64,000 bases of DNA from assembly GCF_044784365.2 (NCBI RefSeq), contig NZ_CP173065.2. One strand, given 5' to 3'. The translations under genes and the position numbers were made by a program. This DNA is from Cetobacterium_A somerae. Lineage in GTDB: Bacteria; Fusobacteriota; Fusobacteriia; Fusobacteriales; Fusobacteriaceae. Under the pieces are notes generated by a model. It had not been told where the DNA came from, made no database searches, and saw nothing but the letters and a program-made list of their open reading frames with translations. Below are positions 17,842 to 26,848 of this stretch, piece by piece; the stretch's first letter is position 1, and every line of letters starts with the position of its first letter.

Positions 17842-18797
17842 TTAACATACCTAGCATGCTCTAATAAATTACCTTTTATACCATGATAATAAGCTTTATA
17901 AAATAATCCCAAATCTTTTAACTTCATTTTTTTTTGTATAGTAAAAAAATAAGTATATTCTATAATTTTTTTCATTAATTTAATTTTATAATTTTTTTCA
18001 TATTTTTTTAAGGTGTATGCTTCATTTCTATATTTACAATATTTTCTCAAATCCCCTTCTGGATACACTATACTTTTATTTCCAAAAATATTTTTTTCTA
18101 ATATCATTCTATCTTTAGGATGATAATGTTTTGCACTAATTATTGTTATAGGATTAAATCCATTGTGTTTAGCTCTTAAATGATATTCTGACTCATCTCC
18201 CCATATAAATAGTTCTTTTTGAGGAACTCCTATTTTTTTTATCATCTTTTTTGAATATAATATTCCATTAAAAGGACAAGCAAATCCTTCTAAGATTTTC
18301 TTATTTTTAGGTATATCCTCTATTGTTTGAATATTATCTAATTTAAATGCTAACTCTGAATTATTTTCTATATTCAAAACTAAAGGTGCTAAATAATCCG
18401 ATAGCTCCTTATTCAATATTAAGTTTTCTAAACAATTTAAACTAGGACATCCATCATCATCCATTACCCAAATATAATCTGCTTTATTTTCATAAGCTTT
18501 AGACATTCCTAAGTTAAATCCTCCTGCTCCTCCCAAGTTTTTTTGTAATCTTAAATAATTAACTTTTATATTATTTATTATTGTGAAATATGAACAATAT
18601 TCTTTTGATTCTATTATTTTTAATATTTCTATTTTGTTTTCCTGACAAAAAAATTCAAAAGTATTATCTTTAGAAGCGTTATCTACTATGTATAGCGAGC
18701 TTAATTTAAATGTTTGGCTTAATAATGCCTCAATACATTTCTGCAAATCTTTTTTTCTATTATAGGTTACTATCACTGCAGCTATATTTATTTTCAT
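17838..18797 (-). CDS. GT2 glycosyltransferase, GlfT-like (probable galactofuranosyltransferase)
   Basis: A 319-residue family 2 transferase: AAVIVTYNRKKDLQKCIEAL at the N terminus, IVDNASKDNT near 37-46, and DDDG at 113-116 instead of a plain DxD. WGDESEYHLR further on resembles the conserved acidic block of GlfT-type enzymes. The DDD signature and the position two genes upstream of glf support use of UDP-galactofuranose; acceptor unknown. The two genes (with wzx) overlap or nearly abut, so they are co-transcribed. Confidence 0.75.
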   Translation of the reverse strand: MKINIAAVIVTYNRKKDLQKCIEALLSQTFKLSSLYIVDNASKDNTFEFFCQENKIEILKIIESKEYCSYFTIINNIKVNYLRLQKNLGGAGGFNLGMSKAYENKADYIWVMDDDGCPSLNCLENLILNKELSDYLAPLVLNIENNSELAFKLDNIQTIEDIPKNKKILEGFACPFNGILYSKKMIKKIGVPQKELFIWGDESEYHLRAKHNGFNPITIISAKHYHPKDRMILEKNIFGNKSIVYPEGDLRKYCKYRNEAYTLKKYEKNYKIKLMKKIIEYTYFFTIQKKMKLKDLGLFYKAYYHGIKGNLLEHARYVK

Positions 18798-18820
18798 TGT
18801 ATAACCTCCTTTTCTTTTAA

Positions 18821-20065
18821 TTAAATATTATTATAAATTTTCAAATATTCTCTTATTACTTTTTGATTTGAATATTTATTTTTTATTTCTTTCGCTACTT
18901 CTTCTCTTTCTAAATTTAAACTATTCTCTAAAATTTTATTCATTTTATTTACAAAAATTTCAATATTTCTTTGAGGTACAACCTCTCCCATTTGTTCTGT
19001 TATAATCATTTCTTCTATTCCTCCAGTTTGAAAAGAGCATACGGGTGTTCCCGAAGCTAAAGATTCCATAACCATATTTGGCAAATTATCTTCTAAAGAA
19101 GGATACAATAACATATCTATTGCTGAATAAAATAAATTTAGACTATAATTATCTTTTAATGTTCCTAAATATGTTACTTTTATTCCCGCTAGTTCTTGAA
19201 TATCTAATTTTTTTCCACCTAAAATTAAAATTTCATAATTATTTTTTTTTTCTTTTTTATCTCTAAAAAATTTATTTAAAATCAATTCTAAATATTCATA
19301 ACCCTTATACTTTGCACTTGAAAAATCTAAAGCTCCAAATCCAAGTATTATTTTATCCGAGTTTATATTCAAAATTTTTCTAGCTATACCTCTATCAATT
19401 GGTTTAAATATTTCAAAATCTAAAGTATTACCTATTGTTATTATTTTATTTTTTGACAACACCTTGCTTTTTTTGGCTTCCATTTCTAGCCAATAACTTG
19501 GAGTTACTACTATTCCATTAAAATTTTTAAAAATTTTTTCTTTTCTTTTAAAATTATAATAGCTAACATCTCTATATTTTTTGCTTTTTAGTTGTTCACA
19601 AGTATGACAATAATTTTCAAATTTTTTACATCCTAATTTTACGTGACATCCTCCTGTAAAAAACCAACTATCATGCATTGTTATAACTATTTTTTTTTCT
19701 AATTGTTGTAATTTTTCTAAAAATTTAGTTCCTATAAACCCACCATTTATCCAATGAAGATGAATTATATCTGCTGTTAATAATTCATTATTTTTTATAA
19801 AATTAGAAATTGAATAATTAGAGATTGAAAAAGGAGTTTCAGTTTGTTTTAATTGTATTTTTTCTAAAAAATTAATAAGATATTTTATTAAAATTTTTGT
19901 TTTTTTATCTAAATAATTTTTTACAAAATTATATGAAGTTTTGTTATCTAAGGTTAATATTATAGAATTTAATCCCTCTTTTCTTTCCGCTTCTACTAAT
20001 CTAGTCACTGCAGACTGATTACTAGCTCCAGTTGTTAAATGTATTATACTTATCTTTTTATTCAT
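18821..20065 (-). CDS. GT4 glycosyltransferase (WcaC-like)
   Basis: A 414-residue GT-B enzyme. The N-terminal domain contains HLHWINGGFIG and MHDSWFFTGGCHVKLGCKKF with a Cys pair (YCHTCEQL), a pattern known from WcaC-type GT4 enzymes of colanic acid and O-antigen loci. The C-terminal domain has the nucleotide-sugar block (DMLLYPSLEDNLPNMVMESL, then SGTPVCSFQTGGIEEMI). Donor and acceptor are not predictable by eye. It overlaps the start of the preceding transferase's end by 8 bases. Confidence 0.75.
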   Translation of the reverse strand: MNKKISIIHLTTGASNQSAVTRLVEAERKEGLNSIILTLDNKTSYNFVKNYLDKKTKILIKYLINFLEKIQLKQTETPFSISNYSISNFIKNNELLTADIIHLHWINGGFIGTKFLEKLQQLEKKIVITMHDSWFFTGGCHVKLGCKKFENYCHTCEQLKSKKYRDVSYYNFKRKEKIFKNFNGIVVTPSYWLEMEAKKSKVLSKNKIITIGNTLDFEIFKPIDRGIARKILNINSDKIILGFGALDFSSAKYKGYEYLELILNKFFRDKKEKKNNYEILILGGKKLDIQELAGIKVTYLGTLKDNYSLNLFYSAIDMLLYPSLEDNLPNMVMESLASGTPVCSFQTGGIEEMIITEQMGEVVPQRNIEIFVNKMNKILENSLNLEREEVAKEIKNKYSNQKVIREYLKIYNNI

Positions 20066-21203
20066 TTATAATTTCTCCAATTATATTTTTTAAATTTTTA
20101 GTAAAATTATTAATAGTAAAATTTTCTCTTGCATACTTATAAACTTTTTCATGATTTTTTTTTAAATCGTTTATGTTTTTTAAAGATAATTTTAATATTT
20201 CTTGTTGTAAGTATTCTATTTTATAATCTTTTAAGTAATGTGCATTTTCTCCTAATTTACTAAATCCTGTCTCTTCACATACAATAGGAATTAAAGAATG
20301 GAGCATTCCTGTTAATACTGATGTAGCACAGCCTTCAGAACACGATGGAAGAATTATATAACTACACACATCTACTAATTCTAAAAATTTATCTCCTTGA
20401 ATATCTATTCTTCCATAATTTATTATATTTTTTAATTTAGGTATTTTTAAATACTTTTCTTCAGGATTAAATCCACATATATGTAAAGTTATCTCAGGAT
20501 TTTTTTTGAAAATTTCAATTAATAAATCTAGCCCTTTGTGAACTGCTCCATTAGATCCTAACCATAAAAAATTCTTTTTACTCTCTTCTAGACTTCTAGT
20601 TTTAAAAATATATTTTTGATTTAAAAAACCCGTTGGAAATACATCATAAATTGGTATATTATATCTTTCAAAAGGAGTTATTTCACCCATTATTATTGCA
20701 TAATCAACATTTCTAAAATGCTCTTCTTTGTAATAAATACCAGTTCTTCTTAGCGGTATTTTTTTTCCTGTTCTTTCATAAAAATATTTATTTCTTTCTG
20801 TTTCTTTTTTTAAAGATAATTCTGGATGATTTTCTGTTACATATATTATTTTTTTTGCAGTTGGATTTAATTTTGCTATTTCATAAAAAACTTCTCCAAA
20901 TCCAAAAATTATATCATATTTTTCACAAGTAAAAAATTTTAAACTTTCATCTGAATTACAATCAACAATATCTATAATACATCCTAATTCTTTAAAAATA
21001 TTTATAATCTGAATCGATTCTAATAAATTAGTATGCCCTATTGTGTCATTCAAATTTGCAGTTGAAAAATAACCAATATATGAAATTAAAACTCTCTTTT
21101 GATTTTTAGTTAAATCTAAATTTATATTTTTTACAAATGGAGTTCTTACTTTTCCAACCAAATATTTTTTTACTACTTTTTTTATAATTGATTTTAAAGT
21201 CAT
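20058..21203 (-). CDS. Glycosyltransferase, GT4-like (GT-B fold)
   Basis: 381 residues. The second half resembles GT4 donor domains: FLWLGSNGAVHKGLDLLIEI, LHICGFNPEEKYL, and SYIILPSCSEGCATSVLTGM in place of the usual EGFGxxxxEA block, with CEETGFSKLG after it. The Glu of the standard E-x7-E motif is present as SEGCATSV. The first half is unusual. It overlaps fcl by 4 bases and the next transferase by 8. Most likely it adds one sugar of the repeat unit. Confidence 0.6.
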   Translation of the reverse strand: MTLKSIIKKVVKKYLVGKVRTPFVKNINLDLTKNQKRVLISYIGYFSTANLNDTIGHTNLLESIQIINIFKELGCIIDIVDCNSDESLKFFTCEKYDIIFGFGEVFYEIAKLNPTAKKIIYVTENHPELSLKKETERNKYFYERTGKKIPLRRTGIYYKEEHFRNVDYAIIMGEITPFERYNIPIYDVFPTGFLNQKYIFKTRSLEESKKNFLWLGSNGAVHKGLDLLIEIFKKNPEITLHICGFNPEEKYLKIPKLKNIINYGRIDIQGDKFLELVDVCSYIILPSCSEGCATSVLTGMLHSLIPIVCEETGFSKLGENAHYLKDYKIEYLQQEILKLSLKNINDLKKNHEKVYKYARENFTINNFTKNLKNIIGEIINE

Positions 21204-22138
21204 TTTTTTATATCCTCATTATTTAAAAACCACTCGTAAACTCTTTTTATTCCATCTTTTAATTCAACTTTATACCTAAAACCTGTTAAATTTAATCTTG
21301 TTACATCTAGAAGTTTTCTTGGAGTTCCATCTGGTTTTGATAAATCATTGACTATTTTACCTTCATATCCAACTATCTCTTTAATTAAGTTAGCTAACTC
21401 TCCAATCTCTATATCCTCTCCTATTCCGAGGTTTACATGTATTTCATCAGAATAATTCAACATTAAATGAATTAAAGAATCTGCTAAATCATCTACATAC
21501 ATGAACTCTCTTCTTGGTTTTCCAGTTCCCCACATAATTACTTCTTTAGAGTTATTTATTTTAGCTTCATGAAACTTTCTAATAAGTGCTGGCATAACGT
21601 GAGAAGTTTCCAAATTAAAGTTATCATTTATTCCATATAAATTCGTTGGCATTGCTGATATAAAATTACATCCATATTGTCTTCTATAAAATTTACATAA
21701 TTCTATTCCAGTTATCTTCGCTATTGCATAAGCTTCATTTGTTTCTTCTAAAGAACCAGTTAATAAATACTCTTCTTTTATTGGTTGATGCGAAAATTTA
21801 GGATATATACAAGAACTTCCTAAAAATAAAAGTTTTTTTACACTATTTTTGTAAGAAGAATTTATGATATTTGCTTCTATCATCAAATTATCATATATAA
21901 ACTCCGCTGGATAACTATTATTTGCATGAATTCCACCAACTTTTGCTGCTGCTAAGAATACATATTCTGGTTTTTCCTCTTTAAAAAATTTTTCAACATC
22001 AGCTTGATTTCTTAAATCAAGCTCTGCTGAAGTTCTGTATATAATATTTGTATATCCATTTTCTTCTAATCTTCTCACTATTGCTGATCCTACCATCCCT
22101 TTATGACCAGCTATATATATTTTAGAATTTTTTTTCAT
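21200..22138 (-). CDS. fcl: GDP-L-fucose synthase
   Basis: Epimerase/reductase that turns GDP-4-keto-6-deoxymannose into GDP-L-fucose with NADPH. 312 residues with IYIAGHKGMVGSAIVRRL at the N terminus (GxxGxxG), LFLGSSCIYP, and YAIAKITG carrying the YxxxK pair; MPTNLYGINDNF and WGTGKPRREFMYVDD are family hallmarks. It follows gmd by 8 bases; the two enzymes act one after the other. Confidence 0.94.
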   Translation of the reverse strand: MKKNSKIYIAGHKGMVGSAIVRRLEENGYTNIIYRTSAELDLRNQADVEKFFKEEKPEYVFLAAAKVGGIHANNSYPAEFIYDNLMIEANIINSSYKNSVKKLLFLGSSCIYPKFSHQPIKEEYLLTGSLEETNEAYAIAKITGIELCKFYRRQYGCNFISAMPTNLYGINDNFNLETSHVMPALIRKFHEAKINNSKEVIMWGTGKPRREFMYVDDLADSLIHLMLNYSDEIHVNLGIGEDIEIGELANLIKEIVGYEGKIVNDLSKPDGTPRKLLDVTRLNLTGFRYKVELKDGIKRVYEWFLNNEDIKK

Positions 22139-22146
22139 TTTTCCAC

Positions 22147-23235
22147 CTATCTCTTTACTAGCATTCTAGCATTGTGTTCTTTTTCTACAAACTCAAGATC
22201 ATGTTTTACCATACTTCTTACTAAATTCTCAAATGATGTTTTTCTTGGATTCCATCCTAAAACTGTTCTTGCTTTTGCTGGGTCTCCTAAAAGAGTTTCA
22301 ACCTCTGAAGGTCTAAAGTATTGAGGATCAACTTCTATTAAGCACTCTCCTGTTACTTTATCGTATCCTTTCTCATCTACTCCAATTCCTCTCCAATCTA
22401 ACTCAATTCCAATCTCTTTAAATGCATAATTACAGAACTCCCTTACTGAATACTGTTCTCCTGTTGCAATAACAAAATCTTCTGGAGTATCGTGTTGAAG
22501 TATCATCCACATACACTCTACGTAATCCTTTGCATGTCCCCAATCTCTTAGCGCATCAAGATTTCCTAGATATAATCTCTTTTGATATCCTTTTGCGATT
22601 CTTGCTGCTGCTAAAGTTATCTTTCTAGTTACAAAAGTTTCTCCTCTTCTTTCTGATTCATGATTAAAAAGAATTCCATTTACAGCAAACATTCCGTACG
22701 CTTCTCTATAGTTTTTTGTTATCCAAAATCCATATTGTTTTGCTACTGCATAAGGTGATGTTGGATAAAATGGTGTCGTTTCTTTTTGAGGAACTTCTTG
22801 TACTTTTCCAAATAATTCAGATGTTGAAGCTTGATATATCTTACAAGTTTTTTCCATCCCTAAAAATCTTACCGCTTCTAAAACTCTTAAAGTTCCTACT
22901 GCATCTGCATCTGCTGTATATTCAGGAACTTCAAAAGATACTTTAACATGTGATTGAGCTGCTAAGTTATATATCTCTGTTGGTTGAATTTCTTTTATTA
23001 TTCTTGTTAAACTCATAGAATCTGTCATATCTCCATAGTGCAACTTTATTTTTCTATCTTTATGCATATCTTCTATCAATTCGTCAATATATAAATGTTC
23101 TATTCTTTGTGTATTAAAAGATGATGCTCTTCTTATTATTCCATGTACATCATATCCTTTTTCTAAAAGAAATTCAGCTAAATATGAACCATCTTGTCCC
23201 GTTATTCCTGTTATTAACGCTATTTTTTTTTTCAT
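22147..23235 (-). CDS. gmd: GDP-mannose 4,6-dehydratase
   Basis: Converts GDP-mannose to GDP-4-keto-6-deoxymannose. 362 residues with ALITGITGQDGSYLAEFLL, GIIRRASSFNTQRIEHLY, the catalytic block QASTSELFGKVQEVPQ, YPTSPYAVAKQY (YxxxK) and FNHESERRGETFVTRK. NLDALRDWGHAKDYVECMW is nearly invariant in Gmd. The substrate comes from ManC, encoded about 6 kb upstream in the same direction. Confidence 0.95.
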   Translation of the reverse strand: MKKKIALITGITGQDGSYLAEFLLEKGYDVHGIIRRASSFNTQRIEHLYIDELIEDMHKDRKIKLHYGDMTDSMSLTRIIKEIQPTEIYNLAAQSHVKVSFEVPEYTADADAVGTLRVLEAVRFLGMEKTCKIYQASTSELFGKVQEVPQKETTPFYPTSPYAVAKQYGFWITKNYREAYGMFAVNGILFNHESERRGETFVTRKITLAAARIAKGYQKRLYLGNLDALRDWGHAKDYVECMWMILQHDTPEDFVIATGEQYSVREFCNYAFKEIGIELDWRGIGVDEKGYDKVTGECLIEVDPQYFRPSEVETLLGDPAKARTVLGWNPRKTSFENLVRSMVKHDLEFVEKEHNARMLVKR

Positions 23236-23237
23236 TT

Positions 23238-24479
23238 TTATTCTCCTTTAAATTTTTTTAAAAAATTAAATGGTAAAAACCATAAATATATAAAATATAA
23301 TTCTCCAAAAATATATTGTGATGAAAAAGCTATTACTAAAATTAAAGTAAATATAATTGAATCTAAGTTTATCTTATAATATAAATATTTAAAAAATATT
23401 AAATAATATACCAAAAAAAATATAATTCCAAAATACGCTAACATTGAAACTATACTGTTTGATGTTATATGATATTCTGTTTTATTTTCTAAATAATATA
23501 AAATGTATTTATTTTTTTTTGATAATTCTTTTGCTTCTTTAAATCTACTATTAATTGACTGTTGATTAGTTATTTCTTTATCACCTATTAACAAATTTTT
23601 TTTAAAAATTTCAAAATCAATTAAAAAATGCATTTTTCTAGCTCCAGATGATCGAGTACCATCTTCTCCTTGATAAATACTTCTTTCGTTCGATATATTT
23701 TTTAATTTATTATAAATAGTTTTTTTAAATAATGATGTATTCAAAAAAAATACAAGACATACCAAAAAAATAACAAAATTTTTAATACTATATTTTAACT
23801 TTATTAATGTATAAAATATTATAATAACGAGCATAACTAATCCTGATGTTGATCTTGTTGTTAATATTGATAATATAAAGATGTATTTTATAAAATCTTT
23901 TTTGGGATTTAGTGTTGGATTTTTTAAACTTCTAAAAAATAAAAAAAACGATAATATTATTCCATATACTGAAGGCTCCCAAAATATAGAAGCATTTTGA
24001 TTATGTCTTCCCAAGGTATAACCGTGAATATAAATATGTCTATATATATTCGGACCAATTAAATAACTATTTCGAAAACTTAAAAAAATATTTGCTAAAA
24101 AATATGAAATTAAAGATAAGGCAGATATCATTATAAAAACTTTTTCCATTATTTCATAAAATTTTTTATAATCAAATATACAATAAATCAAAAAAATATA
24201 GAATAAATTTAAGATAAATCGTTCTGATAAAATTATTTCTTTATAATCTATCAAACTAATCTCTAACTTTAAAATTAATAAACTTATTAATATTAACATT
24301 GAATAAAAATTTAACAATACATATCTAGGTATTTTCAATTTAGATTTATACCATTTTATTAAAAGTAATAAAATAGAAAAACATAAAATATAATTGTTTA
24401 AACTAGTGTCTCTAAATAAACTTGAAAGTGAATAGAAAATTATTAAACTTTGGATTCCCATTAATAAATTATCTGTCAT
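23238..24479 (-). CDS. wzy: Probable O-antigen polymerase (Wzy)
   Basis: A 413-residue protein of about 10-12 membrane helices, with a larger soluble loop (about residues 260-330) near the C-terminal half, the usual Wzy layout. STRSTSGLVMLVI and a WEPSVYGIILSFF segment resemble parts of O-antigen polymerase/ligase family proteins. Sequence identity among Wzy proteins is very low, so the call rests on topology and on its place between sugar-synthesis and transferase genes. A second polymerase/ligase-type gene in the window (35.5 kb) sits in the core operon and is better read as WaaL. Confidence 0.7.
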   Translation of the reverse strand: MTDNLLMGIQSLIIFYSLSSLFRDTSLNNYILCFSILLLLIKWYKSKLKIPRYVLLNFYSMLILISLLILKLEISLIDYKEIILSERFILNLFYIFLIYCIFDYKKFYEIMEKVFIMISALSLISYFLANIFLSFRNSYLIGPNIYRHIYIHGYTLGRHNQNASIFWEPSVYGIILSFFLFFRSLKNPTLNPKKDFIKYIFILSILTTRSTSGLVMLVIIIFYTLIKLKYSIKNFVIFLVCLVFFLNTSLFKKTIYNKLKNISNERSIYQGEDGTRSSGARKMHFLIDFEIFKKNLLIGDKEITNQQSINSRFKEAKELSKKNKYILYYLENKTEYHITSNSIVSMLAYFGIIFFLVYYLIFFKYLYYKINLDSIIFTLILVIAFSSQYIFGELYFIYLWFLPFNFLKKFKGE

Positions 24480-25285
24480 TATAATTCAAATATCCTTCTT
24501 CTTATATCATAAACTTTATTTGGTAAAATAGCTCTCATTAAAAGTTTAAAAATTGGTACTATATTATACACTATCAACTTAGATATACTGAGTTTTTCTT
24601 CTGTTAAGCTATTATATTTTTTTATTGATTTCATATATGATTTTATTCTCTTAAAATTTCTTTGATCTGAAATTCCACCCAAAGTAAATGAACTCGTATA
24701 TTTTTCTAATAAATTCTCTTTTTTATAATTTTTATTATTAATAGCTCTAACCATTAATAAATTATCTGCTGTTTCGCCTATATCAATAAAATAATCTTCT
24801 AATATTTTTTTTCTAATAAAAAATGATTGATGATGAACTTTTATTTTAAAATAATTTTTTTCATTTACCTCATAAATTTTATTTATATTAAATTTCTTAT
24901 TTTTTCCATTTACTACAGCATATAAATTTGCTATTATTATATCTGCTGTTATTCTTTCTAGACACTTTATATTCAACAATTTATCCCCTGCATTTATACA
25001 TATAACAAATGCATCTTCTTCAGTTACCATTTTTTTGCCTTTATTTAAAGCATCGTAAATCCCTTTATCTTCTTCACTTATCCATTTATAAGAAATTCCT
25101 CTTTTTTTAAATTTATCTTCATAGTATTTTAAAATTTCTTTAGTTTTATCTTTTGACCCTCCATCAACAACAATATACTCTAAGTTTTGACTATCATAAT
25201 CTAACTCTAGTATTGAAACTATTGTTTTTTCTAACTCTATATATGAATTAAAAGAAGCTGTTATTATTGAAAATTTATTCTTCAT
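24479..25285 (-). CDS. GT2 glycosyltransferase
   Basis: A 268-residue GT-A enzyme: FSIITASFNSYIELEKTIVS at the N terminus, VVDGGSKDKTKEIL, SEEDKGIYDALNKGKKM and INAGDKLL in place of a DxD. The 'SExDxGiyDAmNKG' block is typical of WcaA-like and related O-antigen transferases. It overlaps the wzy start by one base. GAGGAGGAG precedes the ATG by about 4 bases. The IS110 element lies just upstream and now separates it from the rest of the operon. Confidence 0.8.
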   Translation of the reverse strand: MKNKFSIITASFNSYIELEKTIVSILELDYDSQNLEYIVVDGGSKDKTKEILKYYEDKFKKRGISYKWISEEDKGIYDALNKGKKMVTEEDAFVICINAGDKLLNIKCLERITADIIIANLYAVVNGKNKKFNINKIYEVNEKNYFKIKVHHQSFFIRKKILEDYFIDIGETADNLLMVRAINNKNYKKENLLEKYTSSFTLGGISDQRNFKRIKSYMKSIKKYNSLTEEKLSISKLIVYNIVPIFKLLMRAILPNKVYDIRRRIFEL

Positions 25286-25344
25286 TTCTCCTCCTCGTAT
25301 AATGAAGATATAAAAATCTTCATCAATTTATCTGTTATAATTTA

Positions 25345-25500
25345 CTAAAGTGCTGTGGATTATTATCTCCTCCTATAGCTAGTTCAACTAGACTATTTTA
25401 ATATAGGCTATAACCACAGCTTTATACTAATTTGTTAATTAGTTAGATAACGCTTGACGTTTTATATAGGACGAGGATACATTCAGTATAAAGCTTTAGT
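25345..25500 (+). ncRNA. Candidate bridge RNA of the IS110 element
   Basis: Two stacked stem-loops lie in the non-coding left end. The first has outer arms GCTGTGG (25352-25358) and CCACAGC (25414-25420), inner arms CCTATA (25372-25377) and TATAGG (25402-25407), and a small hairpin CTAGTT/AACTAG (25379-25391) inside. The second has perfect 10-base arms GCTTTATACT (25419-25428) and AGTATAAAGC (25485-25494) with a 56-base internal region. Two large internal loops in the transposase 5' region are the known layout of IS110 bridge RNAs, whose loops pair with target and donor DNA. The assignment is by position and shape only. Confidence 0.55.
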
Positions 25501-25543
25501 GGAAAATAAACAGTACTTTCAATATATTTCAAGGTGGTGAATT

Positions 25544-26716
25544 ATGATCTATGTAGGAATCGATATCGCGAAAGATAAGCATGACTGCTACATTGTTACC
25601 TCTGATGGCGTTCTTATCAGCGATAATTTAAGAATCACAAATACTCTTGAAGGATTTAATACTCTTTACTCCATTATCTCCTCAAACTGTCAAGTCGCTA
25701 GTGATGTGCGTATAGGGCTTGAATCTACCGGTCATTACGGTATCAATTTAGAAAATTTCTTGCGTACCAAGGGATACCAACTTACGGTATTTAATCCCCT
25801 TGCTGTAGCTTCCTTTAGGAAGTCTCAAACACTAAGAAAAACCAAAACTGACAAAGTTGATGCTAAGTTTATTACAACCTTGCTATTCAACTCAGATCAA
25901 ACCCCAACAGCACTTGTATCTGATGAAATTAGAGAATTAAAATCTCTAACTAGACACCGTTATAGATTAATCGGACAGTGCGCTAAATTAAAAGTTTCTG
26001 TCTCGCGTTTACTTACAATTTTATTTCCCGAACTAGGGACGTTAATATGGTCGATACATCAAAAATCTAGTTATGCTATGCTTTTAGAGTTTCCAAGTGC
26101 TCATGATATTTCTAACTGTCATTTAACTAAATTAACTAATCTTTTATCCAAAACCTCAAAGGGAAAGTATGGAAAAGATAAGGCAATAGCTTTAAAAAAT
26201 CTAGCTTCCAAATCTATTGGCATCAATAGTAGTGGAACTTCTTTTGAGCTTCAACAAACAATTAGAATAATTAATTATTATTTAGATGAAATTTCTATTT
26301 TGGATAAAAAAATCAAAGAACTTCTCATTCAAATGAAAACACCATTGATAAGTATACCTGGAATATCTTATACGCTAGCATCAATTATGTTATCTGAGAT
26401 TGGAAATATCTCACGATTTCAAACTCCAGCTAAATTATTGGCTTTCGCAGGATTAGAACCTTCTGTTTACCAATCAGGAAAGTTTCAAGCTACAGGGACT
26501 TCAATGGTAAAAAGAGGTTCTACGTATCTTCGATGGGCAATCATACAAGCTGCACGCTTAGTAGCAATGCGTGATCCTACATTCAAACTTTATCAGGAGA
26601 AAAAGAAGAATGAAGGAAAACATCATTATGTTGCAATTAGTCATACATCTAAGAAGCTACTCAGAGTAATTTTTCATCTTTTAAAGAATAATATTAATTT
26701 TGTTCCACAAAACTAA
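25544..26716 (+). CDS. IS110-family transposase (DEDD recombinase)
   Basis: 390 residues. The N-terminal RuvC-like domain shows the acidic set: YVGIDIAKDKHDCYIV, GLESTGHYG and KTDKVDAKFI. The C-terminal Transposase_20 domain shows LISIPGISYTLASIMLSEIG, LLAFAGLEPSVYQSGKF and GTSMVKRGSTYLRWAI with the conserved Ser. AAGGTGG precedes the ATG. The protein works with a structured RNA to recombine donor and target DNA. The gene is intact. Codon use is less AT-biased than its neighbours, in line with recent arrival. Confidence 0.95.
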   Translation: MIYVGIDIAKDKHDCYIVTSDGVLISDNLRITNTLEGFNTLYSIISSNCQVASDVRIGLESTGHYGINLENFLRTKGYQLTVFNPLAVASFRKSQTLRKTKTDKVDAKFITTLLFNSDQTPTALVSDEIRELKSLTRHRYRLIGQCAKLKVSVSRLLTILFPELGTLIWSIHQKSSYAMLLEFPSAHDISNCHLTKLTNLLSKTSKGKYGKDKAIALKNLASKSIGINSSGTSFELQQTIRIINYYLDEISILDKKIKELLIQMKTPLISIPGISYTLASIMLSEIGNISRFQTPAKLLAFAGLEPSVYQSGKFQATGTSMVKRGSTYLRWAIIQAARLVAMRDPTFKLYQEKKKNEGKHHYVAISHTSKKLLRVIFHLLKNNINFVPQN

Positions 26717-26848
26717 ATATTTTAATAATTTTATTTTTTAAAAGGCGACTTTAAAATTTCTCAAAAAGTCGTCTCCTAGAAACACGCCCATATTTTTTTA
26801 AAAAATTCTAAAAAATATTTTAGCAAAAACAAAATTATATACTTGACT

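Larger units (their letters stand above)
25322..26790 (+). mobile_element. IS110-family insertion sequence, boundaries approximate
   Basis: An IS110-type transposase gene (25544-26716) with a long structured non-coding left end (about 25340-25543) and a short right end carrying a hairpin (GGCGACTTT at 26744-26752 with AAAGTCGTC at 26765-26773). IS110 elements lack terminal inverted repeats and usually make no target duplication, so the ends cannot be fixed from one copy. The element lies between two minus-strand glycosyltransferase genes that both look complete, and it is oriented against them. Its insertion may interrupt transcription of the downstream operon half. Confidence 0.8.
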
